Shown here: positions 8,318-18,376 of the stretch, piece by piece
Numbering within the stretch: the first letter of the stretch is position 1
Layout of the letters: each line of letters starts with the position of its first letter
From: Leptospira jelokensis
Lineage (GTDB): Bacteria; Spirochaetota; Leptospiria; Leptospirales; Leptospiraceae
Length of the DNA: 64,000 bases
Direction of reading: 5' to 3'
NCBI RefSeq assembly: GCF_004769635.1
Contig: NZ_RQGH01000007.1
Location: forward strand, 124,001 to 188,000
Notes under the pieces: model-generated
What the model saw: the letters and a program-made list of their open reading frames with translations, nothing else
What the model was told of the DNA's origin: nothing
Databases searched by the model: none
Made by a program: the position numbers and the translations under genes

Positions 8318-9205
8318 CTAAAGCGTTCCGCTTGGCCCTTCCCAGACCACATATTCGATCGAAAGGGATTTATTTTCCAGGATTTCAGGCAAAATGGGAA
8401 CAAGGGATAGGTATTCTCCATGATTTCCCATTCCCATACAGGATCCGCCATGGCAAATCCTCCCGGTCCCATCATACAAAACATACTGGATGAGGTTGTC
8501 CCATTTCCGATCCCCTCGGATGGGATCAAGGGATTGGACAAGGGCTAGGTAATGAAAACCCTGGTTTTCCCTCCGTTCGAGCCGAAACCTGAGGCGGTTC
8601 TGTTTGGTAAGTGGTTCCGTTGCATACAAAAGATCCCCTGATCCGGGATTCCAATGTTGCCATCCATGTATACCCACAACCTGGTTTGCCCGGTTCCATT
8701 CCCGTTTGGATTCCTTTCGATTGGCATGGTTCGACACGTTCGAATTTGGCTTCGGGAAAAGGAGATCTGCGGAAGCACTGGAGAGAGTGATCCGAAGGGA
8801 AACTCTGGCAATCTCGGAAATCGAAAAGGGAAATCGACTCCAAAGTCCTGGAACATCAAAACGTTCCCAAGGATGGACAGAGTGTTCGGAAGTTTGGCAA
8901 GACAAAAGCCTATCACTTGCATCGTAAAAAGCAGCCACAACATAAAAAGAAACGGGTTGGTTGGATTCGTTTTGACCGCCAGTGAAAACAATGTTGGGGC
9001 AATCAAAGAGAACGTCTTTGCCCAAACCATCCACAAATTGCATCCGGCTCACCTTCCAACCAAGTGTGACTCCCGGTGTGATGGGAAGGTACCGCATGGG
9101 AATGGCATCATACGCATCACAGACATCATACGGCGGGTGGATGGGAAGATCCAGATGAAGAGTCACTGGTTCTTTTGAGGTGGACAACACTTGACTCTTG
9201 GACAT
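8318..9205 (-). CDS. Unknown protein between thrS and infC
   Basis: The 295-residue protein is not recognised. It has no signal peptide or membrane segment. The middle and C-terminal parts look beta-rich with many W, G and aromatic residues, for example GIHGWQHWNPGSGDLLYATE and a C-terminal VVWEGPSG. A carbohydrate- or ligand-binding beta-sandwich is possible but unproven. No good ribosome binding site is seen before ATG 9203-9205. It interrupts the widespread thrS-infC-rpmI-rplT order, with 45 bases to thrS and 89 to infC. Confidence 0.7.
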   Translation of the reverse strand: MSKSQVLSTSKEPVTLHLDLPIHPPYDVCDAYDAIPMRYLPITPGVTLGWKVSRMQFVDGLGKDVLFDCPNIVFTGGQNESNQPVSFYVVAAFYDASDRLLSCQTSEHSVHPWERFDVPGLWSRFPFSISEIARVSLRITLSSASADLLFPKPNSNVSNHANRKESKREWNRANQVVGIHGWQHWNPGSGDLLYATEPLTKQNRLRFRLERRENQGFHYLALVQSLDPIRGDRKWDNLIQYVLYDGTGRICHGGSCMGMGNHGEYLSLVPILPEILENKSLSIEYVVWEGPSGTL

Positions 9206-9250
9206 TGGAGGGAAAGATAACTTCCCTCACAACTTAGTCAAGAAATTTCT

Positions 9251-11167
9251 TTAGTTAAGTTCCCCTTTGAGGAGTGATAGGAATCCATCACGAGAAACTG
9301 TATCCGTTTTTTCTTCGCCCATACGTCGATACGAGATTGTACCAGCTTCTTTCTCTTTGTCTCCTAAGATGAGAGTGTAACTGCTACGTTTTATGATGGA
9401 ATCCCTAATTTTACTTCCAATCTTTTCGTTTCGCACATCCAACTCGACACGAAACCCCTGCATCACCAAATCTTGGTACACTTCTTTCGCATAATCGCTA
9501 TGAGATTCTGCCACGGTTAAAACACGGATTTGTGTTGGATTGAGCCAAAGTGGGAATTTCCCTTCAAAGTGTTCAATGAGGATTCCAATGAATCGTTCCA
9601 AAGAACCATAAATCGCTCTGTGGATCATGACGGGTGCATGTTTTTTTCCATCGGAAGCTGTGAAATCGAGTTCGAAACGATTCGGCATGGAAAAATCAAT
9701 TTGAACGGTTCCACATTGCCAAAGCCGACCGAGGGAATCTTTGATATTGAATTCGATTTTAGGTCCGTAAAAAGCGCCGTCCCCTTCTTTGATTCCATAT
9801 TCGATTCCTTTTTTCTTCAAAGCGTCGTGTAATGCTTGTGTGGCGAGGTTCCAATCCTCATCACTGCCTTGCGATTTTTCAGGCCTTGTGGCAATGAAGG
9901 TTTTGAATTCAGTGAAACCAAATTTTTTGTAAACATCAAATGTAAAGTCAATGATGTCTTCTACTTCTGATTCCACCTTTTCAAGAGGCGCATAGATATG
10001 GGCATCGTCTTGTGTGAAGGCACGGACTCGAAAGAGCCCATGTAAAACTCCAGACATTTCATGCCGATGAACATTCCCAAGTTCCATAAAACGGAGAGGC
10101 AGTTCCCTATACGAGTGCATATGGTATTTGTAAATCAAACAACACCCAGGGCAGTTCATCGGCTTTACGGCAAACTCACTTTCATCAATGTCAGTGAAGT
10201 ACATGTTTTCTTTAAAATTGTCCCAGTGGCCTGATTTTTTCCAAAGAGAAGAATTTAAGATCGCAGGGGTTTTGATTTCTTGGTACCCACGACGAAAACA
10301 TTCTTCTCTGATATAAGAGGCAAGAGTGTTCCAAAGGACCGTTCCTTTCGGATGCCAAAAAGGAAAACCTGGGGCTTCATCTTGGAAACTAAAAAGGTCG
10401 AGTTCTTTCCCAAGTTTTCTGTGGTCCCTTTTTTTTGCTTCTTCAATGAGAAAGGTATATTCATCTAACTGCTTTTTGGTGGGAAAGGATACTCCATAAA
10501 TCCGAGTGAGTTGTTTGTTTTTGGAATCTCCCTTCCAATACGCACCAGAAATCGCAGTGAGTTTGAAGGCTTTGAGTTGGCCTGTGCGGGCAACGTGAGG
10601 GCCGCGACAAAGGTCATACCATTCTCCTTGGCCATATAACGAAACCGATGCGGCATCAAACCCTTGGATGAGCTCTACTTTGTATGGTTCGTTTTCTTGT
10701 TTGAATTTCTGAATGGCTTCTTCTTTAGGAAGTTCCCAACGTTTTACAGTTAGGTCTTCTTTTACAATTTTTGCCATTTCTTGTTCAATTTTAGGTAGAT
10801 CATCCACTGTGATGATGCTTTCACCAAAATCGATGTCATAAAAGAAAAACCCAGGTCCGTTTTCTATGACAGGCCCCACAGTGAGCCTTGCATGAGGCCA
10901 TAACCTCTGGACCGCCATCCCGAGTAAATGGGCTGAGGAATGGTGGAATACTTCCTTTCCCTCTTTGTCATCAAAGGTGAGAAATTTTACAGTGGTGTTT
11001 TCGGTCGGAACAAAAGATAAATCAACAGTTCGTCCATCGGACAAAACAACGGCAAGAGCTTTCTCTTTTAAGAAAGGCAGTTGGTTTTGGATAAAATCAG
11101 AAAATGACTTTCCTGATTCGAGTTCTTTGGAACTTCCATCGGGTAATGTAATCGTAAGTGCTGCCAT
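9251..11167 (-). CDS. thrS: Threonine--tRNA ligase
   Basis: The enzyme charges tRNA-Thr and edits mischarged serine. From ATG 11165-11167 ([11 protein letters not shown]) it has 638 residues, the usual ThrRS size. Domains run from TGS (about 1-60), through the editing domain with HHSSAHLL near 75, to the class II catalytic core with motif 2 ([16 protein letters not shown]) and motif 3 ([19 protein letters not shown]), and a C-terminal anticodon-binding domain. I chose this ATG because the TGS domain begins there. The gene starts 49 bases downstream of a TetR regulator gene on the same strand. Confidence 0.97.
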   Translation of the reverse strand: MAALTITLPDGSSKELESGKSFSDFIQNQLPFLKEKALAVVLSDGRTVDLSFVPTENTTVKFLTFDDKEGKEVFHHSSAHLLGMAVQRLWPHARLTVGPVIENGPGFFFYDIDFGESIITVDDLPKIEQEMAKIVKEDLTVKRWELPKEEAIQKFKQENEPYKVELIQGFDAASVSLYGQGEWYDLCRGPHVARTGQLKAFKLTAISGAYWKGDSKNKQLTRIYGVSFPTKKQLDEYTFLIEEAKKRDHRKLGKELDLFSFQDEAPGFPFWHPKGTVLWNTLASYIREECFRRGYQEIKTPAILNSSLWKKSGHWDNFKENMYFTDIDESEFAVKPMNCPGCCLIYKYHMHSYRELPLRFMELGNVHRHEMSGVLHGLFRVRAFTQDDAHIYAPLEKVESEVEDIIDFTFDVYKKFGFTEFKTFIATRPEKSQGSDEDWNLATQALHDALKKKGIEYGIKEGDGAFYGPKIEFNIKDSLGRLWQCGTVQIDFSMPNRFELDFTASDGKKHAPVMIHRAIYGSLERFIGILIEHFEGKFPLWLNPTQIRVLTVAESHSDYAKEVYQDLVMQGFRVELDVRNEKIGSKIRDSIIKRSSYTLILGDKEKEAGTISYRRMGEEKTDTVSRDGFLSLLKGELN

Positions 11168-11216
11168 AAGTGTAATCCCAGGTTTTCGCACGCGCATTCT
11201 CCCGAAAAGTAAAGTT

Positions 11217-11810
11217 TTACCAGAGTTTTCCTGTTTCGAGAGATTCTGTTAATTTCTGAAAACTTTCCTCTACAGACTCCTTTCGCCCAAACCCACCTTC
11301 CCGTTCTAGGTCGATGAAGCCATGAACGAAAGAACGGATGATTCGAATTTTGTGCACGGATTCTTTGTCCAAATTGACTAAATGAAATGCATCCAAACAA
11401 AGTTGTAAAATTCGATCTCCCAAACTTTTGAGTTCGGGATCAAATTCAGTAGAGGTTATGACAAGCGGATACAAATGCGGGTATTCTTTTGCAAACCTAC
11501 GATAGGTTTGTAAAAATAAAGAAATTCGTTTGGACCTAACTTGGTTTTGGATTAATACTTCCTCTAAAGTATCACCTAACAACTTTAGCGATCTCATTTT
11601 TATCTCACGAAAGATATCTTCTGTATCTGTAATGTGATTGTATAGGGAAGGAGTTCGAATTCCTAACGTTTCCGCAAGGGCCGACAATCTAAATTCGGAA
11701 AACCCAACTTTTTGGATGGTATCCCAAGCAACGTCCAAAACCAAAGTTCGATTGATTTGGATTTGCCCTTTTTTCGGCCTTCCAATTTTATTTTTTATTT
11801 TTTTTGCCAT
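11217..11810 (-). CDS. TetR-family transcriptional regulator
   Basis: The 197-residue protein has an N-terminal TetR helix-turn-helix (about 20-65: [20 protein letters not shown], then [17 protein letters not shown]) and a helical C-terminal ligand and dimer domain. A basic leader ([15 protein letters not shown]) precedes the HTH. Its start lies inside the end of the hydrolase gene (16-base overlap), so the two form one transcript. The likely operators are the tandem dyads directly upstream of the hydrolase gene, implying autoregulation. The inducer is unknown; the hydrolase substrate is a candidate. Confidence 0.9.
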   Translation of the reverse strand: MAKKIKNKIGRPKKGQIQINRTLVLDVAWDTIQKVGFSEFRLSALAETLGIRTPSLYNHITDTEDIFREIKMRSLKLLGDTLEEVLIQNQVRSKRISLFLQTYRRFAKEYPHLYPLVITSTEFDPELKSLGDRILQLCLDAFHLVNLDKESVHKIRIIRSFVHGFIDLEREGGFGRKESVEESFQKLTESLETGKLW

Positions 11811-12685
11811 AAAATTTGGATGTCTCGGTAAAAACGATTTGGTTCTTCCAGAAAAGGATAATGCCCCCCGTTTTCATAGAGATAAACTTTCCCACCGATT
11901 GTATCGCGAATCCAATAGGCTTCCTCTTCCGGTGAAGGAAAATCAGGATCTTTTAGTCCCATGATGATGATATGATTCCCCTTTACGTTTGGCAACTCAT
12001 CCTCACATTCTTTTTTAGATGCAAATAACATGGAACGAAGGGCAAACATCCTTCCCTCTTCTTTTAAATTTTCTTTGAGTTTCTCTTTTCGTTCTTCCAA
12101 ATCACTAGGTGGTTGGTTCGGAAAAAGAGATTCATAAAATTTGGCCCAAACACTAGGCCCCCAAGGTCCACGAAACATAATTTGTAACATCGATTTGAAA
12201 CCAAAGGACATAGGCTCTTTGACTCTGACAAAGGGACCAGATAAAACCAAACCTAACACACGTTTCTTTTCATTGGCCTGGATGTAAACAGCTGATGCCG
12301 CTGTCATAGAGTTGGCAATGATATAGATATTCTCTAAATTGTTTTTTTGGATGAAATGTATGACGTCCAAGGCGGTTTCTTTTGGTCCATAAGAGGAAAA
12401 ACTTACATCTGATTGCCCAAGTCCCCGCAAATCAAAAGAATATACGGTTCCTTCTTTCGCAAGTAAGTTTGCCAAAGGAAGGTAACTTTCCTTTCTGTCT
12501 CCGATGCCTGGGAGTAAAATGAATTGTTTTTTGCCAGATCCCAACTTCGTGTAAGCAATCCTCCCTTCTTTTGTTTGGAAAAAAGAAGTCACAAGTTTCT
12601 CATCAAACTCATTTGTTTCTGCAAAAAGAATCATTGGCATACCTATCAGAAAAAGGATTGGGAAAAAACGGATTAAAAATTTCAT
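11795..12685 (-). CDS. Exported alpha/beta-hydrolase
   Basis: The 296-residue protein has a signal peptide (about 1-22, ending LFAET), so it probably acts in the periplasm or outside. The fold is a standard alpha/beta-hydrolase: oxyanion region LLPGIGDRKESY, nucleophile S near 127 in IIANSMTAAS, acid D near 245 in GLKDPDF and catalytic H near 273 in NGGHYPF. The nucleophile elbow is A-N-S-M-T instead of G-x-S-x-G, though small residues can serve there. There is no ribosome binding site. The -10 box ends six bases before ATG, so the mRNA may be leaderless. It is co-transcribed with its TetR regulator. Confidence 0.85.
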   Translation of the reverse strand: MKFLIRFFPILFLIGMPMILFAETNEFDEKLVTSFFQTKEGRIAYTKLGSGKKQFILLPGIGDRKESYLPLANLLAKEGTVYSFDLRGLGQSDVSFSSYGPKETALDVIHFIQKNNLENIYIIANSMTAASAVYIQANEKKRVLGLVLSGPFVRVKEPMSFGFKSMLQIMFRGPWGPSVWAKFYESLFPNQPPSDLEERKEKLKENLKEEGRMFALRSMLFASKKECEDELPNVKGNHIIIMGLKDPDFPSPEEEAYWIRDTIGGKVYLYENGGHYPFLEEPNRFYRDIQILWQKK

Positions 12686-12734
12686 AAAACTAATATAGTT
12701 AGTTTTTTTAACTAATGCAATTAGTTTTTTTAAC
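12686..12734 (-). promoter_or_regulatory. Promoter with tandem TetR-type operator dyads
   Basis: Two perfect dyads have five-base spacers: 12686-12706 (AAAACTAA and TTAGTTTT) and 12710-12726 (AACTAA and TTAGTT). The 14-mer TTAGTTTTTTTAAC recurs at 12699 and 12721, a 22-base period or about two helical turns. On the minus strand a -10 box TATATT (12692-12697) lies 17 bases from a weak -35 TTGCAT (12715-12720). The dyads cover both boxes, so bound repressor would block polymerase. The TetR gene downstream is the obvious binding candidate. Confidence 0.7.
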
Positions 12735-12958
12735 CAAAAACAAAAAAATGGAAAAATTTTAGCCTCTTTTTGAAAGGAAGAAACAAATTTCCCCCAGTAC
12801 TCTTAAAAATCGTATCTACTGGAAGGGAAACGTTCGACCAAAAACAGAATTTCTGCTACGAAACATGTAGAGAAAGGGAATCCATCCACAATAAAGAAAC
12901 CTTAAAATAAGCCTTGCCTTTCTAAAATCATCCTTTCTACTATGGGATATCAATTTTC
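12735..12958. other. Rest of divergent intergenic region
   Basis: This is A/T-rich sequence between the hydrolase operon (minus) and the ABC-GH94 operon (plus). I see only a weak plus-strand promoter candidate: TTGCCT near 12913 and TACTAT near 12937 with an 18-base spacer, upstream of ATG 12959. No RNA gene or repeat is evident. Confidence 0.35.
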
Positions 12959-14677
12959 ATGGCGAAAAAAGTTTCAAACCAATCCACAGGGAATCATTTA
13001 TTCAAAATCATCCGCCAATTGATCCAATCCAAACAAGGTCCATCTGCGATTCGTTATGGGATCTTTTTAATCCTACTTGTCATTGGTTTTAACGGTTTCA
13101 ATGTATTTAATAGTTTTGTGGGAAGGGATTTTATCTCTTCTATCGAACAAAAAAATGAAACTGCATTTTACCAAAATGCAATCCTTTATGGTTTGGTATT
13201 TCTCATCTCGGCGGGAATTGGATCCATCTATCGTTTTATCGAAGAAAGATTAGGAATTTTATGGCGAGAACAATTGACCTGGCGGCTCACAGAATCATAT
13301 CTAAGTGAAAAAACATACCATACAATTCTAAACCAAAAGGGTATTGAAAATCCAGACCAACGAATCACAGATGATGTGAAAGCATTTACGACAACTACAT
13401 TGTCCTTTATCCTTTTGTTTCTTGGAGGTCTGTTCTCAGCCATCTCCTTTGCAGGGGTTTTATGGACAATCAATCCACTATTATTTTTGGTTGCCATCCT
13501 CTATGCAAGTTTGGGAACCTTGGCGACAGTTTATTTAGGCAAGGAACTGATCCAAATCAACTACAACCAATTGGACCTCGAAGCCAACTACCGGTCTGAT
13601 TTACTGCATATCAAACAACATGCAGAATCGATTGCTTTAACACATCGAGAACTGCGAATGTCCGTTAGGTTAAAGTCGAAACTAAAAAAACTAGTCACAA
13701 ATTTCAAAAAACTAATCTCCGTAAATCTTAGGTTAAGTCTTTTTACGAATAGTTACAATTATTTCATTCAAATCATTCCAATGGTCATCATCGTACCAAG
13801 TTATATGAAAGGTGAAATTGAATTTGGAGTGATCACCCAAGCAGGACTTGCCTTTACAACACTTTTAAATGCCTTTTCTCTTATTGTCACACAGTTTCAG
13901 TCCATTTCTTCTTTTACCGCAGTTGTCAAACGACTACAAACCTTAGATACTGCAATGGTTTTCTCTGAACAGAAAATGAAAGAAAAATCAAAATCAAATT
14001 ATGCCTCAAACGAAATCAGATTTGAAAACTTTTGTATCTATGCAAACGATAAGTCAAAATTTATCATCGAAGATTTAAACGTAACAATCCACACAAAAGA
14101 AAGATGGCTTGTCACAGCCACCGATGAATCTTCCAAACTTAGTTTTTTTCGTGCCCTTGCTGGGATCGCAAACCAGGAAGAAGGAAAAATATACAAACCC
14201 AACCGAGACCAAATCTATTTTTTGCCAGAACAACCTTATTTGCCACCTGGTAGATTACGAAATGTCATCGTTCCCGCATTCCTAGGAAATTCAGTTTCCG
14301 ATTCTAAAGTGATGAATGAATTAAAAAATCATGGATTGGATACACTCGTGAGACGACTTGGTGGCCTTTCTGCCCTAAAAGAATGGGACGACGAACTTTC
14401 ATTAGCTGAAAAATTCAAAATTTCTACAATTCGTATCCAATATGCAAAACCAAAATTCCTGGTGATCGATAGACCTACTTCAAGTGTAGGTAAATTTGAA
14501 ATATCCAAATTCCTCAAAAAATTTTATAATTTAGGAATCACAACCATTGTATTGGCAAAGGGAGAAGAAACAGCGTTGGAATATGATTACCATTTGAATT
14601 TGGATCATCTAGGAAAATGGACCGTAACAACACTGAATCCTTTCCGAAAGGAGCGAGATGTACCAGTTACAAAATGA
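12959..14677 (+). CDS. SbmA/YddA-type ABC transporter with a degenerate nucleotide-binding domain
   Basis: The 572-residue protein has an N-terminal membrane domain (about 1-330, roughly six segments) of the ABC_membrane_2 type found in SbmA/BacA, YddA and mycobacterial Rv1819c, which move peptides, cobalamin and similar solutes. A C-terminal ABC ATPase-like domain lies at about 350-555. The ATPase motifs are eroded. The Walker A region near 380 reads TATDESSKLSFF, keeping the lysine but losing the glycines and the Ser/Thr. The signature is LSLAEKF instead of LSLGEQQ. Walker B near 502 ends IDRPT, with R where the catalytic E should be. It is probably not a normal ATP-driven pump. It overlaps the GH94 gene by 20 bases. 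Confidence 0.8.
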   Translation: MAKKVSNQSTGNHLFKIIRQLIQSKQGPSAIRYGIFLILLVIGFNGFNVFNSFVGRDFISSIEQKNETAFYQNAILYGLVFLISAGIGSIYRFIEERLGILWREQLTWRLTESYLSEKTYHTILNQKGIENPDQRITDDVKAFTTTTLSFILLFLGGLFSAISFAGVLWTINPLLFLVAILYASLGTLATVYLGKELIQINYNQLDLEANYRSDLLHIKQHAESIALTHRELRMSVRLKSKLKKLVTNFKKLISVNLRLSLFTNSYNYFIQIIPMVIIVPSYMKGEIEFGVITQAGLAFTTLLNAFSLIVTQFQSISSFTAVVKRLQTLDTAMVFSEQKMKEKSKSNYASNEIRFENFCIYANDKSKFIIEDLNVTIHTKERWLVTATDESSKLSFFRALAGIANQEEGKIYKPNRDQIYFLPEQPYLPPGRLRNVIVPAFLGNSVSDSKVMNELKNHGLDTLVRRLGGLSALKEWDDELSLAEKFKISTIRIQYAKPKFLVIDRPTSSVGKFEISKFLKKFYNLGITTIVLAKGEETALEYDYHLNLDHLGKWTVTTLNPFRKERDVPVTK

Positions 14678-17600
14678 ATCAGGGCTTGTATTCAAATACC
14701 ATCCGAATCTCTCCCTGCATTCCATTTTTCATAACCATACATTTGTTAACCTTTATGTAGGGAATGGTTTAGAACCAAGTGTATCCAATCTTTATTTAAA
14801 CGTAGAATCGAACGAAATTTGCCACTCCATCCCGCTATTTTCAGTGATGGACCAAACAACGGTCCAAACTTCAGAAAGTTTATTACTCATCACACATGTT
14901 TACCATTCGATCAGAATCGAGTGTTCGATCCAACTCCATACCACAGAAAACAGTTGGAAATACAGGGTGAATGTGATAAACGAAGGAGAGGTCCCAATTC
15001 GTTGTGATTTGGTTTATGTGTCTGACATGGGACTATGCGATTACCAGGCAGCACGGTTGAATGAAGCCTTTGTCTCACAGTACATCCACCACCAAATTTT
15101 TGAAGTTCCATCATTTGGCGTCCAAATCCTCTCAAGGCAAAACGAATCTGTATTTGGAATGCATCCATCTTGTCTCCATTTTGCAAATCAAAAGATGGTC
15201 CATTATGCCACTGATGGCCTAGACATATATAGAGATGGAAAACTCACCTCTCTTCCCAATCGCCGTCGCCAAGGAGAACATTCCGTCATTGCCTTGGGAT
15301 CAGAAACCATTGTGGTCCCTCAATCACAAGGTTACCAATTTGAAATTGTTGTCGTTTTTTTCCCTGACCTAAAGTCGATCACTTCCTTTGCGGAGAACAG
15401 TGGGCTACTTCCCACTGACTGGAATGGGTTTCCAAATGAAGATTTGACTGCACTTGAAAGGAAGATAAAAAACAAATCAATCTTTCAAAACCCAAAGATT
15501 CGAAGTGGAGATGCATTGGCTGAAACCCAATTACAAAAGAAATTTCCAGACGATTGGCGTGCAGTCGAACGAGACGAAAACGGAAATCTTTTGTCATTTT
15601 TTACGGAAAAAGAAACGTATGTTAGCTTGTCTCGGAAAGAAAAACTTTGCCTAAGGCCACAAGGCCAAGTCAGTCGCACAGGAAAGGAACCAATTCCATC
15701 GGAATCCTCCCTAACCTTCACTTCATATTTTTCAGGAATCTTCCTTTCTCAACTCACACAAGGCCATACAAGTTTAAATTTATTCCTGACAAGGAATCAA
15801 AATCTTTTAGGAAAACAAAAAAGTAAAGGCCTTAGGGTATTTTGTAAAGAGAAGGATACTTGGTATTTACTCGAAACACCATCCTATATGCAATTCCAAC
15901 CAAAATTTTTAGAATGGGTGTATTGGAAGGAAAACACGGAACTAAAAGTTTCCATCACTGCAAACGATGATGACTCAATCCAACTAACATTCATTAGCAC
16001 TGAAACCAATCCGCTAGAGATACTCATCAGTTTTTCGATTGGCTTAGATGGTGACAATGGAGACATTCACATTCCGCCAAACATCCAGACATTCCAAAAC
16101 AAAGTCCAAATCACTCCCAACCCAAAGAGCCCACTCTCTAGAAGACTCGCAGGCAAAGGATTTCAGATTTTCTGTGATCAATTAGAGACGGTTAAGATCT
16201 CAGACGACAGGGTATTCTTTGCGGATGGAAGTTCACTTTCCCATTCTTACCTTACCATGCAAACCCAAGTCCATTCCAGACTTTCATTCTCCATCAAAGG
16301 TGATTTAGAAACCACTCCATCCAAAACAATAACCCCACCAAACGATGAAAATGTGAAATGTCCTAACCTTCTTTCTTCCGCATTGGATTTGAAAGACCCA
16401 TCTTTTTTAGAAATGGTGACAATCCTTCCCTGGTACAAACAAAATGCGGAAATCCATTATTTGAATCCAAGAGGTTTGGAACAATTTTCTGGTGGTGGAT
16501 GGGGGACAAGGGATGTTTGCCAAGGTGCATTCGAATTCCTTTTGTCCCAAGGAAATTTCCAAGCTATCAGAGAACTATTGTTACATGTCTTTAGCGAACA
16601 AAATGAAGATGGAGACTGGCCACAATGGTTTATGATATACGAAAGGGATAAAGGGATTCGGGCAAATGATTCACACGGCGACATCCTCTATTGGCCACTG
16701 CTTTCTCTTTTGACCTATTTGGAGCGAACAGAAAATTTTGCAATTTTAGAGGAGACCATTACAACTTTTGTTTCCAAACAAAAGAAAACCATTCGTGAAT
16801 TGTTTGAGACGAGTCTTCGAGAAATCCAAAAACGGTTCATCCCCAATACAAATTTACCCATGTATGGAAACGGTGATTGGAACGACTCCATGCAACCCAA
16901 AGAAGAAGAATTCAGAAAAAAAGCAGTGAGTGTATGGACCGCAGAATTACAATACACCCTCTTTTCAAAATTAGGTTGGTTCTATGAATCGTTAGGTGAA
17001 CTTTCACTTAACAAACATTACAATGAACAGGCAAAAAAATTAAAAACCGAAATCCATTCCATTTGTATGCCAAACGGAGTTGCCTCTGGTCTCGTGAAAT
17101 TGAGTGATTCCTCAGAAAAAACTTACTTTTTACACCCACTGGATGATACCACGAAGATCCATTACAGTGTCCTTCCCATGATTTATGGAATTTTATCCAA
17201 TACCTTTGAACTTAAAGAAGCAAACGAACACTTAACTCTAATCAAGGAACATTTAACAGGTCCAGACGGAGTTCGTTTATTCGACAAACCGGTATCATAC
17301 CTACATGGGGACGAAAGGTTTTTCAGACGTGCCGAAACGGCTAGTTTTTTTGGCAGAGAGATTGGGTTAATGTATACCCATGCGCATCTGCGTTATTGTG
17401 AAGCCTTGGCACATATGGGAAAATCGGATGAATTTTTTACTGAACTCAATCGAACCAATCCAATTGGAATTACAAAACGAATCCCAACTGCCAATACAAG
17501 ACAATCCAATTGTTATTTTTCAAGTTCCGATGCTTTTTTCTTAAATCGTTACGATGCTGATACATACTATGAAAGGATCAAAAAAGGGGAAGTGGCACTT

Positions 17601-17951
17601 GAAGGTGGATGGAGGGTGTATTCCAGTGGCCCTGGGATATTTTTGAAATTGTTTTTTGAACTCCTGCTAGGCATTCAAGTGCATCAATCAAAATTGATCT
17701 TAGATCCAATTTTGCCAAAATCCTTTGATGGTCTAATCATTAGGACTCAAATCTTTGGTATTAAAACTAAGATTGTATACCGCGTCCTTACAAACCAAGG
17801 TCTTGTCGAATCCATCTTATGGAATGGCACAGAAATTCCTACGAAACGTATGATAAACCCTTATCGAAAAGCTGGTCTAATAATCTTTAAAACCGATTTT
17901 GAAACATACCAAAAGGATTCAGAAAATACTTTAGAAGTTTTCATTAAATAA
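14658..17951 (+). CDS. Large GH94-family glycoside phosphorylase-like enzyme
   Basis: The 1,097-residue protein has the GH94 layout: N-terminal beta-sandwich, helical linker, (alpha/alpha)6 barrel and C-terminal sheet. The barrel shows SGGGWGTRDVCQGAFEFL near 617 and GNGDWNDSM near 737, where the aspartate of GDW matches the general acid of GH94 phosphorylases. GH94 enzymes split beta-glucosidic bonds with phosphate. The length is closer to 1,2-beta-oligoglucan phosphorylases (about 1,100 residues) than to cellobiose phosphorylases (about 800), so a beta-1,2-glucan substrate is a guess from size. No signal peptide is seen. ATG 14658 has a strong GGAG seven bases upstream inside the ABC gene, so translation is coupled. 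Confidence 0.78.
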   Translation: MYQLQNESGLVFKYHPNLSLHSIFHNHTFVNLYVGNGLEPSVSNLYLNVESNEICHSIPLFSVMDQTTVQTSESLLLITHVYHSIRIECSIQLHTTENSWKYRVNVINEGEVPIRCDLVYVSDMGLCDYQAARLNEAFVSQYIHHQIFEVPSFGVQILSRQNESVFGMHPSCLHFANQKMVHYATDGLDIYRDGKLTSLPNRRRQGEHSVIALGSETIVVPQSQGYQFEIVVVFFPDLKSITSFAENSGLLPTDWNGFPNEDLTALERKIKNKSIFQNPKIRSGDALAETQLQKKFPDDWRAVERDENGNLLSFFTEKETYVSLSRKEKLCLRPQGQVSRTGKEPIPSESSLTFTSYFSGIFLSQLTQGHTSLNLFLTRNQNLLGKQKSKGLRVFCKEKDTWYLLETPSYMQFQPKFLEWVYWKENTELKVSITANDDDSIQLTFISTETNPLEILISFSIGLDGDNGDIHIPPNIQTFQNKVQITPNPKSPLSRRLAGKGFQIFCDQLETVKISDDRVFFADGSSLSHSYLTMQTQVHSRLSFSIKGDLETTPSKTITPPNDENVKCPNLLSSALDLKDPSFLEMVTILPWYKQNAEIHYLNPRGLEQFSGGGWGTRDVCQGAFEFLLSQGNFQAIRELLLHVFSEQNEDGDWPQWFMIYERDKGIRANDSHGDILYWPLLSLLTYLERTENFAILEETITTFVSKQKKTIRELFETSLREIQKRFIPNTNLPMYGNGDWNDSMQPKEEEFRKKAVSVWTAELQYTLFSKLGWFYESLGELSLNKHYNEQAKKLKTEIHSICMPNGVASGLVKLSDSSEKTYFLHPLDDTTKIHYSVLPMIYGILSNTFELKEANEHLTLIKEHLTGPDGVRLFDKPVSYLHGDERFFRRAETASFFGREIGLMYTHAHLRYCEALAHMGKSDEFFTELNRTNPIGITKRIPTANTRQSNCYFSSSDAFFLNRYDADTYYERIKKGEVALEGGWRVYSSGPGIFLKLFFELLLGIQVHQSKLILDPILPKSFDGLIIRTQIFGIKTKIVYRVLTNQGLVESILWNGTEIPTKRMINPYRKAGLIIFKTDFETYQKDSENTLEVFIK

Positions 17952-17990
17952 AAAACGTACGAGTGATGTTTCACCCGTACGTTTTCCGAT
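17952..17990. terminator. Probable bidirectional terminator
   Basis: Arms 17952-17961 (AAAACGTACG) and 17976-17985 (CGTACGTTTT) pair perfectly. After one mismatch GTGA pairs with TCAC, leaving a TGTT loop. T and A runs flank the stem on the two strands. It sits between the convergent GH94 (+) and glnB (-) genes. Confidence 0.8.
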
Positions 17991-18011
17991 TTTTCCTCTA
18001 TGTAAGGAATG

Positions 18012-18356
18012 TTAAATGGCGCTTTTGCCTTTTTCGCCAGTTCTAATGCGAATCACTTCTTCCAATGGAGTGATAAAGATTTTACCATCCCCAATTTTTC
18101 CGTCACCACTTTTCGCTGCTTTCAAAATAGCATCTACAGTTGGTTTCACGAATTCATCATTTACCGCAATTTCGAGTCTCACTTTTCTAAGTAAGTTAAC
18201 TGTGTATTCATGGCCACGGAAAACTTCAGTTTTTCCTTTTTGTTGTCCGTAACCTTGAACATCAGACACTGTTAAACGATAAATTTCGTTTTTGGTAAGT
18301 TCCGCTTTTACTTCTTCCAACTTATGTGGTTGGATGATTGCAATGATCATTTTCAT
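18012..18356 (-). CDS. glnB: Nitrogen regulatory protein P-II
   Basis: The 114-residue PII protein has the T-loop uridylylation site Y51 in RGHEYTVNLLRK and the C-terminal GDGKIFITPLEEVIRIRTGE ATP-binding segment. PII trimers sense 2-oxoglutarate and ATP/ADP and gate the ammonium channel. It lies 20 bases downstream of amtB, so it is functionally a GlnK. The symbol glnB is used in the broad sense. Shared transcription from a sigma-54 promoter is likely. Confidence 0.95.
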   Translation of the reverse strand: MKMIIAIIQPHKLEEVKAELTKNEIYRLTVSDVQGYGQQKGKTEVFRGHEYTVNLLRKVRLEIAVNDEFVKPTVDAILKAAKSGDGKIGDGKIFITPLEEVIRIRTGEKGKSAI

Positions 18357-18376
18357 AATGTTTAACTCCTATTACC

